64,000 nucleotides of DNA from contig RDYL01000008.1 in NCBI GenBank assembly GCA_004293165.1, positions 124,001 to 188,000 on the forward strand, written 5' to 3'. The translations under genes were made by a program, and so were the position numbers. Origin of the DNA: Flavobacteriia bacterium. GTDB lineage: Bacteria > Bacteroidota > Bacteroidia > Flavobacteriales > Flavobacteriaceae. The notes under the pieces were generated by a model, which made no database searches, was not told the DNA's origin, and saw nothing but the letters and a program-made list of their open reading frames with translations. Shown here piece by piece: positions 63,996-64,000 of the stretch (its first letter is position 1; each line of letters begins with the position of its first letter).

Positions 63996-64000
63996 ACTTT

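Overview
The window reads as a low-GC chromosome segment of a gliding-type Bacteroidota, most likely a Flavobacterium or close relative in the Flavobacteriaceae. Support: very AT-rich intergenic DNA, many promoter-like TAnnTTTG (-7) boxes typical of Bacteroidota, a type B type IX secretion C-terminal domain on a 1,000-residue surface protein, a large Bacteroidota-type signal peptidase I, and flavobacterial gene neighbourhoods (dnaA-LMW phosphatase-RsmI-like; parA-parB-DUF5683-dapB-lepB; mutL-rhomboid-rhomboid). dnaA near the left edge and parAB suggest that the replication origin is not far away.

Layout. 1-7.2 kb: end of a hotdog thioesterase gene, dnaA operon, then a minus-strand block (lysozyme-like protein, DUF2279 protein, mltG, GNAT, dapF). 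7.2-13.3 kb: HtrA protease, PagL-like lipid A deacylase, a long GAPDH, trxB, tRNA-Pro, udk and a DivIC/FtsB-like protein. 13.3-17.5 kb: methylmalonyl-CoA mutase small and large subunits with a RelE/ParE-type toxin-antitoxin pair between them. 17.5-20.1 kb: the accessory part. It holds a REP-associated transposase with a flanking array of palindromes, then a short XRE regulator, a DUF3883-like putative nuclease, a small zinc-ribbon protein and a gene remnant. 20.1-25.4 kb: nucleosidase-like protein, aminotransferase, T9SS surface protein and a tiny Lys-rich protein. 25.6-31.1 kb: parA, parB, DUF5683, dapB, lepB, wbqC-like. 31.1-37.3 kb (minus): EEP-family protein, two rhomboids, mutL, a small membrane protein, ribH, a TPR protein. 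37.4-44.1 kb: recF, murB, glycosyltransferase, sigma factor, lipA, a second GAPDH. 44.2-52.5 kb: TPR hybrid histidine kinase, purine nucleoside phosphorylase, lpxK, Nif3-like, coiled-coil protein, rluF-like, small membrane protein, GNAT, DUF3467. 52.6-64 kb (minus): the classic nusG-rplK-rplA-rplJ-rplL-rpoB-rpoC transcription/translation operon with a strong terminator after rpoC.

Most of the window is housekeeping. The unusual material is (i) the 17.5-20.1 kb island, which looks like a decaying or rearranged restriction-type locus next to a REP/RAYT system, (ii) repeat elements that have entered or sit at the edges of coding genes (an in-frame palindromic element in mutA, a repetitive tract in the large mutase subunit N-terminus, repeats flanking murB and at the start of the second GAPDH), and (iii) hairpins at rplL-rpoB and rpoB-rpoC. 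Several starts could be refined because a -7 promoter box overlaps the longest possible start (degP, recF, lipA). All functional calls come from reading the translated sequence; no database search was run.
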